Of a DNA stretch of 64,000 bases, positions 32,461 through 44,300 are shown one piece after another. Positions within the stretch are counted from its first letter, which is position 1, and every line of letters begins with the position of its first letter. The notes under the pieces are model-generated. The model was given only the letters and a program-made list of their open reading frames with translations, made no database searches and was not told where the DNA came from. Position numbers and translations under genes: made by a program. Source of the stretch: Brachionus manjavacas (taxonomy: Eukaryota; Rotifera; Eurotatoria; Ploima; Brachionidae); assembly GCA_019054805.1 (NCBI GenBank), contig JAHQIY010000006.1, positions 3,658,001 to 3,722,000 on the forward strand, written 5' to 3'.

Positions 32461-33227
32461 ACTTTCTGTAGTGCTATTATTGAATGTCCATTCACAATGA
32501 ATTAAATTGTTTATAAAAAGGAAAATAAATGGGTTTTTAATCGAAGAAAATGAAGCCGAAAATTAAATTATACCCAATTTAAAAAGAAAAAAACAGATAA
32601 TCAAGGAAATAATTTATTTCCACTAATTTTTGATCATTAAAATAAAGATTGCTTGCTTCTCGTCTATATTTTCTAGATTTTTTTTTTTGGAACTTGGGAA
32701 TTTTATATATTTACTGTCTCGCCGGTATTATTATGCGATGTTCAAGAAAAATTAATTTAAATCATTTATTGTCTCATTTTCACTTAATCTGTAATTCTTT
32801 ATACCTCCTTCTTCATGCCCTCTGATGAACATTTATCGAAGAACTTGAACTAAAACTAAATGATTCACATTCCGAGTGAATTTGATGAAAATTTTTTCAA
32901 AAATTACAACGCTTTTATTATCCTGATAATTGAACATGCTGGCTATCAATATTATGAGTTGCGTCTATGATCGGCAATAATAATATATACGTTTAAAGAT
33001 AAAACTAACTGTAGCTTTAATCCCTCGGCTAGTTACTAAAATATCTTCGATATATATCAAATAAAGATGTTTGATTTGTATAAATTGTTTTATTTAATTG
33101 TGTTCAAAATAGAAAGTGGCCACTCTGTCCCATAAAGGTATTAACAAATTATTAATATAAGAAAATATGTTTTAGATTAAAAAGCTTTATGTTTTAAACT
33201 TTCATTAGCGATTGTTATAACTAAATA

Positions 33228-34155
33228 CAGTCAATCCTCCGTACAACGAAATCCCATAGAACGAAAAACCTTATAGAACGAATTCGATTATCAGAACCTA
33301 TTTCGATCAATGGAAAATGAATACTTTTTATCTTCTATAGAACGAATTTCGATGCAACGAAAACCCGATACAACAAGGTTCTTCTATCGAACCAATTAAT
33401 CTTTTTCTTAAGAAATAAAACTTCATACAACGAAAAATCAAAAAAAAATTCGCACTTTTATATTATAAAAAAAATCTTGACATTTAATTAACTAATTGGA
33501 AATAAAGCAAAAATTTAATTGTTCTTTATTTGACTTTATCTATATTCTTTCAATAAAAAATAAATATTTACAGGTAAAAATTTTATCTGTTAATCTTTTT
33601 ATTAAAATGAGTGAAAATTTATCTAATCCTGTCCCAAAAAAACGAAAATGTTATTCACTTGAAACAAAAATTGAAATAATAAAAAAGCATACAGACCAAA
33701 AAATAACGATTACTGCTCTTGCAAAAGAATATAACGCAAACCCCTCAACAATTTCAACAATTTTAGCATCGAAATCAAAGCTTTTAGAAATGTATGAGAA
33801 AAATTTAGTTGGACCAGAAAAAAAACAAATGAAACTTTCGAGCTACGATGACGTAGATAAAGCTGTAATTTATTGGTTCGATCAAATTCAAAAAATTAAC
33901 AACCTTACTGTAAGCGGTAAAAAGTTGTAATAAACAAACAACTATTACTTCGTATGTTAAAAAGGATTAATTTTTTTTTTCATTTTATTTTTTAATAAAT
34001 TTTTTCACTTTTTTCATTTATTTTAATAAAAATTCAAAATAATAAATCTTAAAATTTATTCAATGCTTTTGTATGGGATTTTCGATAGAACGAATTTCGA
34101 TACAACGAATATAAAAATTTCCGCCCAACTTTGTCGTTATATCGAGGATTGACTG
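33228..34155 (+). mobile_element. Pogo/Tigger-like element, internally deleted
   Basis: Terminal inverted repeats CAGTCAATCCTC (33228 on) and GAGGATTGACTG (to 34155), flanked by TA (33226-33227 and 34156-34157), are those expected of the Tc1-mariner superfamily pogo branch. Subterminal repeats of ATAGAACGAA/ACAACGAA motifs occur at both ends. Only a 5' remnant of the transposase is left (33607-33930). At 928 bp the element lacks room for a full transposase and must have been mobilised in trans. Confidence 0.85.
33607..33930 (+). pseudogene. Pogo transposase N-terminal (CENP-B-like HTH) fragment
   Basis: A 107-residue frame starting MSENLSNPVPKKRKCYSLET. It contains a psq/CENP-B N-terminal helix-turn-helix pattern: TKIEIIKKHTDQKITITALA, then KEYNANPSTISTIL. 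A second DNA-binding segment begins and is cut after YWFDQIQKINNLTVSGKKL by a stop. The DDE catalytic domain is absent. ATG at 33607 is preferred to the upstream frame start because the HTH begins shortly after it. Confidence 0.75.
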
Positions 34156-34619
34156 TAAAATATAAACTGACTAAATATACATATATAAAAATAGTGCCGT
34201 TTGCAACACTGGAATCGGCATTTAGTTTTTTTAAAACAAATCGTCATGAACTAACAAAGTGTTAGTCATGTCACGAAATTTCAGTTACCTGAATAAATTG
34301 AAACACCGTTCAATTATTAGTAATAAAATTCTCGAAATTGAACTTTTTTTTAGATAAAGGTTAAGAATAAAAAACTTTTTAATATTTTCGTAGTTATTAT
34401 CAAGGGAATTTTTTATTTTATTGTGATCAAAATTAAGTGTATCCAATTAAATCTGGGTCTCAATCTGAATAAAATATTAAATTCTGGCTTAACTTGAACA
34501 TTATGCTTTCAGAGATGTTTTAACAAGTGATTTTCTGATTTTTTTAAGTTCGAATTCTAATTATATTACCAAATTTAATCATGGTATAATTTTTGTTCAA
34601 GTCTTTTAGTTGTCTTATT

Positions 34620-35830
34620 TTAGTAGTAGTAGTAATACTGCGTGGATCTTATCCACAAGCTGCAACATAGTAACGTCCAGCTATAGCAGTACAATTTCAA
34701 AATTTAAGTCTTAGTCTTTCTATATAATAATTTTTTTTTAAGTCTGCTTTTAATTTTTATCTTCCGTTAAAGATATTAATTTCAACTTCAGAAGCATTTT
34801 AAAATTGAATATTAAAAAAGAATATAAATGAAAATTTAATTTACGTTGAAGACTTAAGTAAAAAATTATCTTAAACGTGAAAGTAGTCTAGATTTTTAAG
34901 CTAAAGGAAGAATCGCTTTTTGGATAGCGGTCGGATGTCTCATACAATTGTAAAAAAAATTTTTTACTCAAATTGTTGCTGAAAATTTGATTTAGAAATA
35001 TATGGCTTAGAAAATATATTTTAAGTTTTAAATATATTTGACTAATTGATTTTTTTTTACGATAATATTTGAGTATCAAATAATCAAATGATATTATTGT
35101 TTATACAAAAAGCCTACAGTTTCGGGTGACATAAGTTTAGTTCCACACCCGAGGAGGCAAAGAGAAAATTAACTTTTTACAACTTAAGACATCATTTCGT
35201 CGATGAAATCATTTACAAAATTTTCGTTCCCAACCGGTAAACCCAAATATTCAATATTTTTATGATGGGGTTTTTTAAGATTTCCTAAATTAAATTCAAT
35301 ATACTCATCAGTGATGAGTCATCACTTTTGCTGGTCCATTTCATACATGCTGATTTCGGTGCATTGAATTCTTTTTTCAAAACCTTCAAAAACTCTATCA
35401 AGAAGAATTTGGACATGTCTTGCTACTGGAGATATAATAATTATGTCATCACAGAATGCAATTATCGACACATTAATTTCTCCTAGTTTCGCACCATAAT
35501 CAAGTTAAATCGATTCAGACAGAAGCTCTTTTAAAAAGAAATTGAACAAATAGGGAGAAAGAATTCCTCCTTGTTTAACGCCTTCATCAATACTAAAGAT
35601 TTCACTGATACGATCCTCAAGTTTAATACATACTTTTGAATTTTTAATGTAGTTGCAGAAAATTCACCATAGATCATCATCTAGCTCATTTAGAAGATTG
35701 AAAAATAAACCATTTTGCAATAATTTTTCAGAAGCCTTGCTAACGTCAAGACTTACAAGACCAACATTACCAAATTTCATCATCATGCTACAATTTTTGT
35801 GCAAGTTATTTGATTTTTAGGCCGGGTTTT
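34620..35830 (-). mobile_element. Reverse transcriptase pseudogene (non-LTR retrotransposon)
   Basis: On the minus strand 35830-35330 encodes core RT motifs: LVSLDVSKASEKLLQNGLF, FCNYIKNSKVCIKLED, GVKQGGILSPYLFNFFLKEL (motif with the QGG/LSP block) and IIAFCDDIIIISP, where FCDD replaces the usual FADD/YADD box. At least one in-frame stop (after DDLW) and others break it. The 3' end may be at about 34620-34680, where a (TAG)n run abuts a GC-richer UTR-like segment; that link is inference. Confidence 0.65.
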
Positions 35831-37507
35831 AATTTTATCTTACGTTAAAGATATTATCTATATTTAATGATCACCTGTCATTCTGAAGCGTTTTTTAAAT
35901 TTGGAGAAGGTCATGTTTTCTAATTTGTTCTTTTTTAAAACTTTTAATTGTTTTAATTTAATTTATTAATTTTTTGAGGATAATTAAAAATTGAATCTGT
36001 TTTTCATTAAATTTGACAATTTTTATAATTAACGCTCCTGTTTTTAAAAATTATAACCGGTTTCGACTGCGTAATAATTAGAGTATTGATAATAAAATCG
36101 ATGCCGTAACTTTCTTGTCAAATCGGGGTCGTTGTAAAAAAAGGTACTCGAAAAGGAGATGAGCGCCTCACCATTTTCCGCAATAAGGAAAATTGTTATT
36201 ATTATATAAAAATAACCCTTTTTTCAATATTTTAATTTTCTAAAAAGTAAATTTTGATTTATATTTATTTTTTGCAATTAGCTTATTTATAAAAATTGAT
36301 TTTATGATCCGATAACTAAAAACTCGACCGCTTCTTAAAAAGTTACTAAAAAATCTGTTTTTTTTGGAAAAAATAAGAATAGGAATCAAATATTTTGCAT
36401 TTTAAAAATGAGAATTGGTTTGATCTTGAATTTGATTAATTAATTTCAAGGAGATTTAATTTAAAAAACTGTTTGAATTGAACGAAAATCATTTGATAAA
36501 AATTAGAAAAAAAGTATAAAATATGTTAATAATTTTCGATACAAGTCAGAATTGTGAACACATATTAATTTAGACAAAAGTTTTTTTAGATTTTTTATTT
36601 GAATTTTTTTTTTAAATCTTAATTACAGTGCTTCAATCATTCAATGAATATACCTTTTTTACATTAAAAGAAATAAAAAAATCCGTACTATAGCGTTCAA
36701 TCAAATTCCTGATCATTAAATCACTAATATAAGCTTAAAAATTGATGATTTATTTTTACAATTACTTATTTCTTTTATTTTGTTTTTTTTTACTCTCAAT
36801 CTTTCAGTGAAATTATTGATAAATTTTAAATAATTCTGAATAAGAAGAAATTTATTTTTATTTTGGAATAAAATTAAAATTAATTAAAATTTTTAATGTT
36901 TTTATTTAAGTCAAATGGAAGTCATTTGGAAATTATTTTCAAAAATAAAAATATTTCAAGCAAATAAAAGTGAAAATTAAAAGCAAAAATTGTATAACCA
37001 GACCTTTAAAAATTTTTTACATTTGTAAATTTATAAATAAAATATCTTTTTTCCAAGACAAAAATAATAAAGAAATTAGAAAAATATGGACTAGTTGTAA
37101 CTAAGTTCTAAGTGAGTTTTAAATGAATCTAAAAAATATTTTATATGTTTTATTTGAATTCGGTCTCTATTTGTATTATTTATATTTATATTTGACGGTA
37201 ATCCTGATCCAATTCTTATTCCATTTTTTCAGATAAATTTTCCTATTTAATAAAGCATTGTCACTAAAACTTAATCAAGATCAGTATTTTTTCGGAGATT
37301 ACAACTTACGACAACATACCAAATTTTTTTCAAAAAAAAAATTGAAAAAATCCACAATGCTAAATGATTTAAATAGATTGAAAAGCTAATTGAATCAATC
37401 ATGCAGTTTTCCGTCAAATTATAATTTAAAAAAAAATAGATATAAAAAAAAACAAATTCTTAAATTAAAAATATAGGTAATTTTTTTCAGATACACAATT
37501 CAGAAAT
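35831..37507. other. AT-rich intergenic region 3' of MOB2
   Basis: No gene seen. A small GC-richer patch at about 36055-36185 stands out but matches nothing I recognise and does not fold as a tRNA. The rest is poly-A/T-rich. Confidence 0.4.
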
Positions 37508-40500
37508 TTACGCCATTAGATTGAAATTTAACTTTTTTTTAAAAAAAGAAAATCCAGTTGATGATGACGATTGAGTCGCATTGTGAATGTTGGGAGTTGG
37601 CTGATTCAACAGTAATTGCTGTTGTTGAATAGAGCAATCGATAAATTTATTTACCATAACTTTATTCAAAGCATCCATTACATCCAAGTCTTTATCATCT
37701 ATAGTATTGAATTTTTTGGCAAACAGATAAAAATGAAAATAAATACTATTAATAAACGAGTTGAGCTTTAAATGTACCAATTCTTTGTAATGGCTGTGAT
37801 ACATGTGAGCCAGTATGTGAAATAAATACTTGTGAATTCGTTTGACTAGGCTCTCAAAATTTGACGGAAATTGATGCCCCTGTTGTATTGGGAAAAGTGA
37901 TTCATCATTAGTTATTTTTGAAATGTGTGTTAAACTTGTATCTATATATTGAGATGCTGAATATTTTAGTTTTTTTCCTTTTTCATCTAACCAGAAAAAT
38001 TGGCTATTATTAGGACCGCTCATGGTCGAACAAGACTGCAACGTACATTGCTCCGCAATTGCACCGAATAATACATTTATTTGATCAAAAAACATTTTAG
38101 CTTTTTTTAAATAGTTAAATTAATTTTAAATAGAAACAAAATTATCTCCTAATCTTAATTAATAAATAATTTTGGAGCAATAATTTAAAAAAAATCTAAA
38201 TTCTCAAATTTTATTTTTATCCTGGCTATGTCTTTTTGTTTTTTACCAAAAATTAAAAATTAAATTTAATTTAATATTAACCGAAAAATTTCTTTAATTT
38301 TTATGGCCTTTAAACTAATAAAATAAATTTTATTTTTTTAATTTTGTTCTAGCTTTATGGTTAATTGGCAACCATACCTTGATATTCTTTATTATCAGTC
38401 TACTAATTTCAAGCGCAGCACATTCGAGAAGTAAAGTTCGTTTAATTTTAACTTTTTTCAATTACTTGTTATTGAAATTATCTTTTGTGATGGCTTTATT
38501 TGCTATAAGAAACTTAAAAATTTGTTTCACCTGGCTCTGTTTTATTTTATAAAAAAAAAACTTCCTCGGTTACTACAGCTTAACTTTAATAAAATATCCA
38601 AATAAAAAATACACTCAAATAATAAAAAATATAGCAGTTTTCTTGATTACTTGGCATTTTTTAAGTCAACGACTTGCAACAGAGGAAGTTATAATAATAC
38701 TTGATCAATTCAAATAAAATAGATTTAAAAACTAATATGCATCATCTTATAAAATAATTTCAAATTTTAGTTAAGACTAGTTTGATCAAAATAAAATTTT
38801 TTATCTCAATTTTAATATTACCTTAAATGAAAATGAACGTTTCTGATATTAATTAAAAGCTGAAATAACTAACATTATTTGTGGTAAAAAATCATCAAAT
38901 TTATATTAATTAAAGATTAAATGATGTCTAAAAAATTAAAAAAATAAAGTTTATTAAATAATTACTATTATAAGCAAGCCATTCATTGTGGTCGATTGAC
39001 TGCTGTAACTTTGTCAATTTAGTCAAATCGCTAGGATCAACACAGGCTAATTTGAGATTACTGTCATCCAAATAGCTCAAAGAAGTTATTCTATCGCCAC
39101 TATTAGATTTAGCGCTGCTAACAGGTGTTAGAGTTGTAGCCGGACTAGCTCCATTGTGAACCGGGGTGTTCATATTTGGTGATAAAAATACCGATGTGGA
39201 CATGGCATGCGACACGAACTGAGGTTGCTGTACGATCGGAGTTGAAGATTGGTAATTGTTAGCTGATGAAGAGTAATTTAGAACCTTGTTGTTATTAGTC
39301 ATAAGCATATCCTCCTGGTCCCAATGAGGACTTTTCTGGTCGTTCAGGCAAGTTTTGCTTAAATAATCGATTTGATTTGCTCCACTGTCCGTATCGGTGC
39401 TTGTTGAGCTACTATTACTTATTGTCCGAATGCTGCTATTATTAGATGTATTAAGCGATGAGTTGGTAGACAGCACGCTTGACTCCAAATTCAGTCTGCT
39501 TTTTTTGTCGAATGGCAAAGTGGCGAGTTTGGGGTTGCTTTTTGGCGGTGACTGATTTAAATCGAGAGATTTGAAATTTTCATTCAAAACATTCGCCGTT
39601 TTGGACTCCTTACAAGACCTTCTAGCCTTCAAAATGCCTGGTATACTATTCGAATTTTTTGTATCTTTACTTATAAAAGGTAAGCTAATTTGGCTCTTTA
39701 ACTTATTCTTTATGGATTTGGGCGAAATTTCTTCATCAGTTGGATCCTCGGATTGGCTCTGCTCTTTTCTTAAGTGCTTTTCGATGTGCTTTGTATAATA
39801 GGCTAGAAAAATAAAAACATAGTTAGATAATGACGCAGTGGTGCGCAAAAAACAAGATACAACTCTGGATTTTAATTAAATATTTAAATTAATTCATCGA
39901 TATGAAAGTAAATTTAAGAGGAATTTTCTTCAAGATTATGATGGAAGATGAAGCAACTTGCAATCGAATTTTGAATTTAGTTGCGTAAGTATTTTCTAGA
40001 TTTTGAATCATTCATTAATCATTTTTTGTGTTCTAATGGACTTGTAAAAGCGATAAATTTTGTCTATTAATTTTTGTTATTTTTTGATGGCAAAAAATTA
40101 ACAAATTTAAGTTCTCACCAAGAATTTCCTTAGTGATTTGTAAGCGATTTGAAGATTTCATTACCTAGAACATAATTATTTATAATAGCTTTTTTTTCTC
40201 TCAAGTGCCTAATCGATTTTTGTTAAAATTAACTTTTTAAGTTGGAAAAAAAAATTATTCGAACCTAAAAAAAGTCTTTTAACTGCAAAATAAAGAAAAA
40301 ATATTAAAAAATTACTTTTTTTTAAATATCAAAATAAAAATTGTTTTTGGTTACTTTGTTGAAAAAATGAAGATAAATTTTTTGAACGACTGGAAAAAAA
40401 TAAAGAAACAAAAATGGGAAAATGATCAGCCGTAGCTAAATAAGAAGTTTTTTTTGAAAAAAAATAAAATTTCTAGACCGATTAGAAAAATATTTATAAT

Positions 40501-41371
40501 CATTTTTCTTTGTTTAAAATTAAAATTGTCTTAATAATTTAGCTGACTGAGCGCTAAATAGATCATGGTTCAGCACTGACCTTACAGTCATTGAAATGCT
40601 TTAGTAGATACAAATATCCAAATCGATTATGCATCATCATTTAATTATTAAAACACATTTAAAAAATAATTTAAATCCGAACAAATTTAACATTTAAGCT
40701 GCTAAAACTGCATTTAATTTAAAATTAAAATTACCATTTAAAGAATTCGAAAAATTTGGTGATTCTTGGTTGTAAGTGGTTTCTATATCTTCGTCAGATT
40801 TTTCTCTTTTGCGGCTTTTTCTGCTTAAAATAAAAATTAAAAATCAAAATTTTTCGTTCATCAATTTGGAAGTATTTTGGGTCCAGATAAATTATCTTAC
40901 ATTTTAAAATGAGAATGTTTCGGACAATTAAAATAGATTCTTAGCCGCTTAAACGTGTCCATAATCGTTACTAATAGCTTAAGTACAAAATGATTTCAAG
41001 TCAGCTAAATAAAATATCTTAGTCCTATTTATGTAAATTATACCCAAATGTCTATATTAAGAATAAAACTAGGATAATTAATTTAAATTTTTATTTTATT
41101 TAAAATTGGTCTTGAAGAGAATAATTTTAACTCAAAAAAAATCTCGGATAAAAATAAACTATGATTAACGACCAGCTCTCAACTTTATATGGGAGAAGAC
41201 TGCCTTTCCTTAGATTCTTTGAAATTAGTGAGATAGCAAAATTTAGCTATTGCGAAATTCCTTTTTTCTAAACAAACATCAGATGGAACTTTGGTATGAA
41301 TAAAATTGATTGCGTAATTGGAAAAAGAATTGATTGATTTTGATTTACCTGAATGTTAGAAGTATATTCAT
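37508..41371 (-). CDS. MOB2: MOB kinase activator 2-like protein
   Basis: Four coding exons on the minus strand, 513 aa: 41371-41349 (starting MNILLTF), 40823-40735, 39802-38966, 38100-37508. Every junction keeps phase, for example SRKSRKREKSDED after exon 1 and NEWLAYN|TKMFFDQINVLFG at the last. The MOB fold occupies about residues 300-480, with zinc ligands in EQCTLQSC and HILAHMYHSH and the block FFWLDEKGKKLKYSASQYID. MOB2 proteins bind the N-terminal region of NDR/LATS-family kinases; in flies this affects neurite and photoreceptor morphology. The ~270-residue Ser/Asn/Thr-rich, probably disordered region in exon 3 makes this protein about twice the length of human MOB2 (237 aa). Introns are long (525, 932, 865 nt) compared with neighbours. 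Another first exon further upstream is possible. Confidence 0.88.
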
Positions 41372-44300
41372 ATTTTGGGCTTGGATTGACCGTCGATTTT
41401 AATAAAGAATTAAATTTCTAAAAAAAATAAAATTAAAATACATATTTTTCTTTTTAAATGACATTTTAAAAAAAGTTTAAATAATTAAGCATTTCTGAAA
41501 GCTAGACTTTAAATATAAAGGTGAACATCGTATGATTCGTGTGCACTAAAACTTTTAATTGCCTTAAAAATTGTAGGATAAATTTTCCCATCTTATTTTC
41601 CAACCAAATCATACTTCTGATATTCATAATATTTTCAAATTTCTCAACATTCTTTTTATTTCAAAATAAAAATGAAAAGCGAAATTCATTTTGTATTTCC
41701 AAATTTAATTTAATTTAGCTTTCATATTTTTGAAAATGTGTCTTCTATAAAGTAATTAAATACTGAACAAGGGTGTATGCGCCTGAGCACATTATGATAA
41801 ATTTTCTTTTTTATATTTAGCATTGTTGAATTGTTATTTTTTTAATGGTATAATTGGTGGTGGTTAAACTTATCTTGAATAGGAAAAGAAAACAATTAAA
41901 TTTGAGTGCTTTTAGTTCTCTGAAGTTTTATCAGGTTAACAAATGCTCAATAAATTAAAAAATAATCATAAAATGACAATGGTCAGAATATTCCCAAACT
42001 TTTCTGTCTACTTTACTATTAAGTCTTCTCTTCATTAAAATTTCGGGGTAGAAAATTTTTCAAATTTGATATTTATTCCAAATAATTTTAAACAAAGCTA
42101 ATGAATAAAATTAAATTGACGCATTCGGAATTTAATTACTAGCTTTGATCATAATTGATTTTTTTTTTAAAATAAACCTAGTTTAAGTCCATTAGTGCCA
42201 AACCGAATAAATATTTTTAGATCGCTTCTAAGATTTAATAATGATTAAACAAAATTCTAATTTTGTTAGAAAATATAATTTATTTTAAAAAAAGCTGCCA
42301 ATCGTTCAAAAAAATAGATTGAAAACTTGTTCTTACCTAGGAATTTACAGCGTCGATTAGAAAGGCTTTATAGCAGACTGATAGAGTATTTTTTTTTATC
42401 TTAAACAAGATAATTCAGACTTAAAATGTTGAGAAATTACGTTTTAATATTTTCTTATCCAGTATTTAAAGTAAAGCTTTTGAAAAATTTATTCAAAAAA
42501 AATGAGAACTGTTTTTTCTCTCAAAAACACTGAAATATAGATTATTTGTTTATTCCTCTTTAAAGTTAAATCCAATACCTATTTTTTAATTAAAAAAAAA
42601 TCTAAAATCTGCATTTAAGTATTTAATTAAAAATCAAAATAGGTTATCATAAAGAATGTTTACTTTTTCATTTTTCTACTATTTAAAAAAAAGTAAAAAA
42701 TCAATTTACTATATGAGTGTAATTTATTTTAGATAAAATTAAAATAAATGATGTTTACTGTTTTCAATTCAAGTTGAATTTTTTTTCCTAATAAAAATTT
42801 CATTTAAATTGAAATTTACTGATGTGTATAGATCGTTTTATTCTAGGATCTGGAATACTAGGGGCTTCAATATAAGAGCAAAAATATTTAATAAAATTTA
42901 TAACCAAAAATTTTTTCTTTTATCATATCATGTTAGAATTTTAATTTCTCTATTATTTTGTTCATTATAATAAAATTCTAAATAGATGTAATTAGATTAT
43001 TTAAATCTAATTTCGACAATGTCAAAGCGACCATGAAATTTACTTAGATTTTAATTCAAATTCTAGAAACTAAAATTAAAACATAATAATAAAATTTAAA
43101 AGTTTTTTGAATATAAATGTAAAATTTTATTATTATGTATTGCCAAATGAAATTTTGGGCTCAATTCACGGATAGAGAAATGTGAGTAAAGACAGAGATT
43201 ATATAATAATTTTAGGTGTGGCATCTTGTTCCAAATTAGACAGACAAAAATAGATAAAATCAAACTTACCTTTGTTTCAGTGGCGAAGTTTCCAGCAAAT
43301 TCTCTTCTCAATCTCTTTTATTATGGTTTGAAGCTTCTAATAATAAACAAGAACTCTCTAAAAAAATGAAAAATAAAAAACGAATTAAGATATTTATATC
43401 GGATCAATTTTTATTTATTGCTAGTTTTATTATGTGCATTTTAAGAGCAAAGTTCCACTATCTTAAATTGTCTTAAAGAACAAACGCAAATAAAAAAAAA
43501 CAATTTATTTAAAAAAATTTTTTGTAATATCAATCGAAATCATAAAATATTATAATTTTTCATAATGATAAACACCGAATTTTTTATATTGAAAGCTTTA
43601 AGTTGCTTAATGCTCACCGCGTCCGGGCTTTCCAAAGAACCATCTACATACTTTGATTATAAATCTCCTATTATCTGTTTTGGTATTTGTTAAAAAAGCG
43701 TGTGCATATGTTTTTTGGCTATAGATTAAGGCTTAAATATTAATTAAAAACAAATATTAATTGTCTATAAATCCAAAGCTTCTAAATGGCACATAAAGGA
43801 GTTTAACATACAAAACGTCAACATATTTATCCTGAGTAAGAAATGGCAAATTTGAATTTTTTATACCCGGCTCCCCGAGTGCTTTGTCCATTCAAAGATT
43901 TAATGAAAAAACCCAACAACGCTTAGACGTAGGTTTTGAGTCAGTAGGTTTGCAATCGTTAAGCCAGGAGTACATAAACAAAGGCTTAATTTTAAGCAAA
44001 GATCATTAGATTAGTGTGCCAACATAGATTTCTCTTTATTTGATGCATTTTTAATAAATATTTGTCTTTCTTGCTAATACATTTTTGATATTATTTATAA
44101 GAAATTGATTTTAGTTTTGTTTCTCAGCTTCTAGAAAATCTGATACATTTCATCTAAAAAAATTTTCCATTCAATTTTCGAAAGATAAAAATACCAATAA
44201 ATTCCTTTTATGCACAATCGAATCATGTGATAGATAAAATATTGTCTCCTAGATTTTATAAAAATAGAACTTCATTTTAAATTCCCTGACTTCTAAAATA

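Noticed and set aside
36055..36185. GC-richer patch that could be an RNA gene or element
   Set aside because: No tRNA fold, no inverted repeat, and only short meaningless translations on either strand.
43610..43990. Scattered GC-richer words (CACCGCGTCCGGGC, CCCGGCTCCCCGAG)
   Set aside because: Isolated, not repeated and not coding; could be old transposon dust but cannot be supported.
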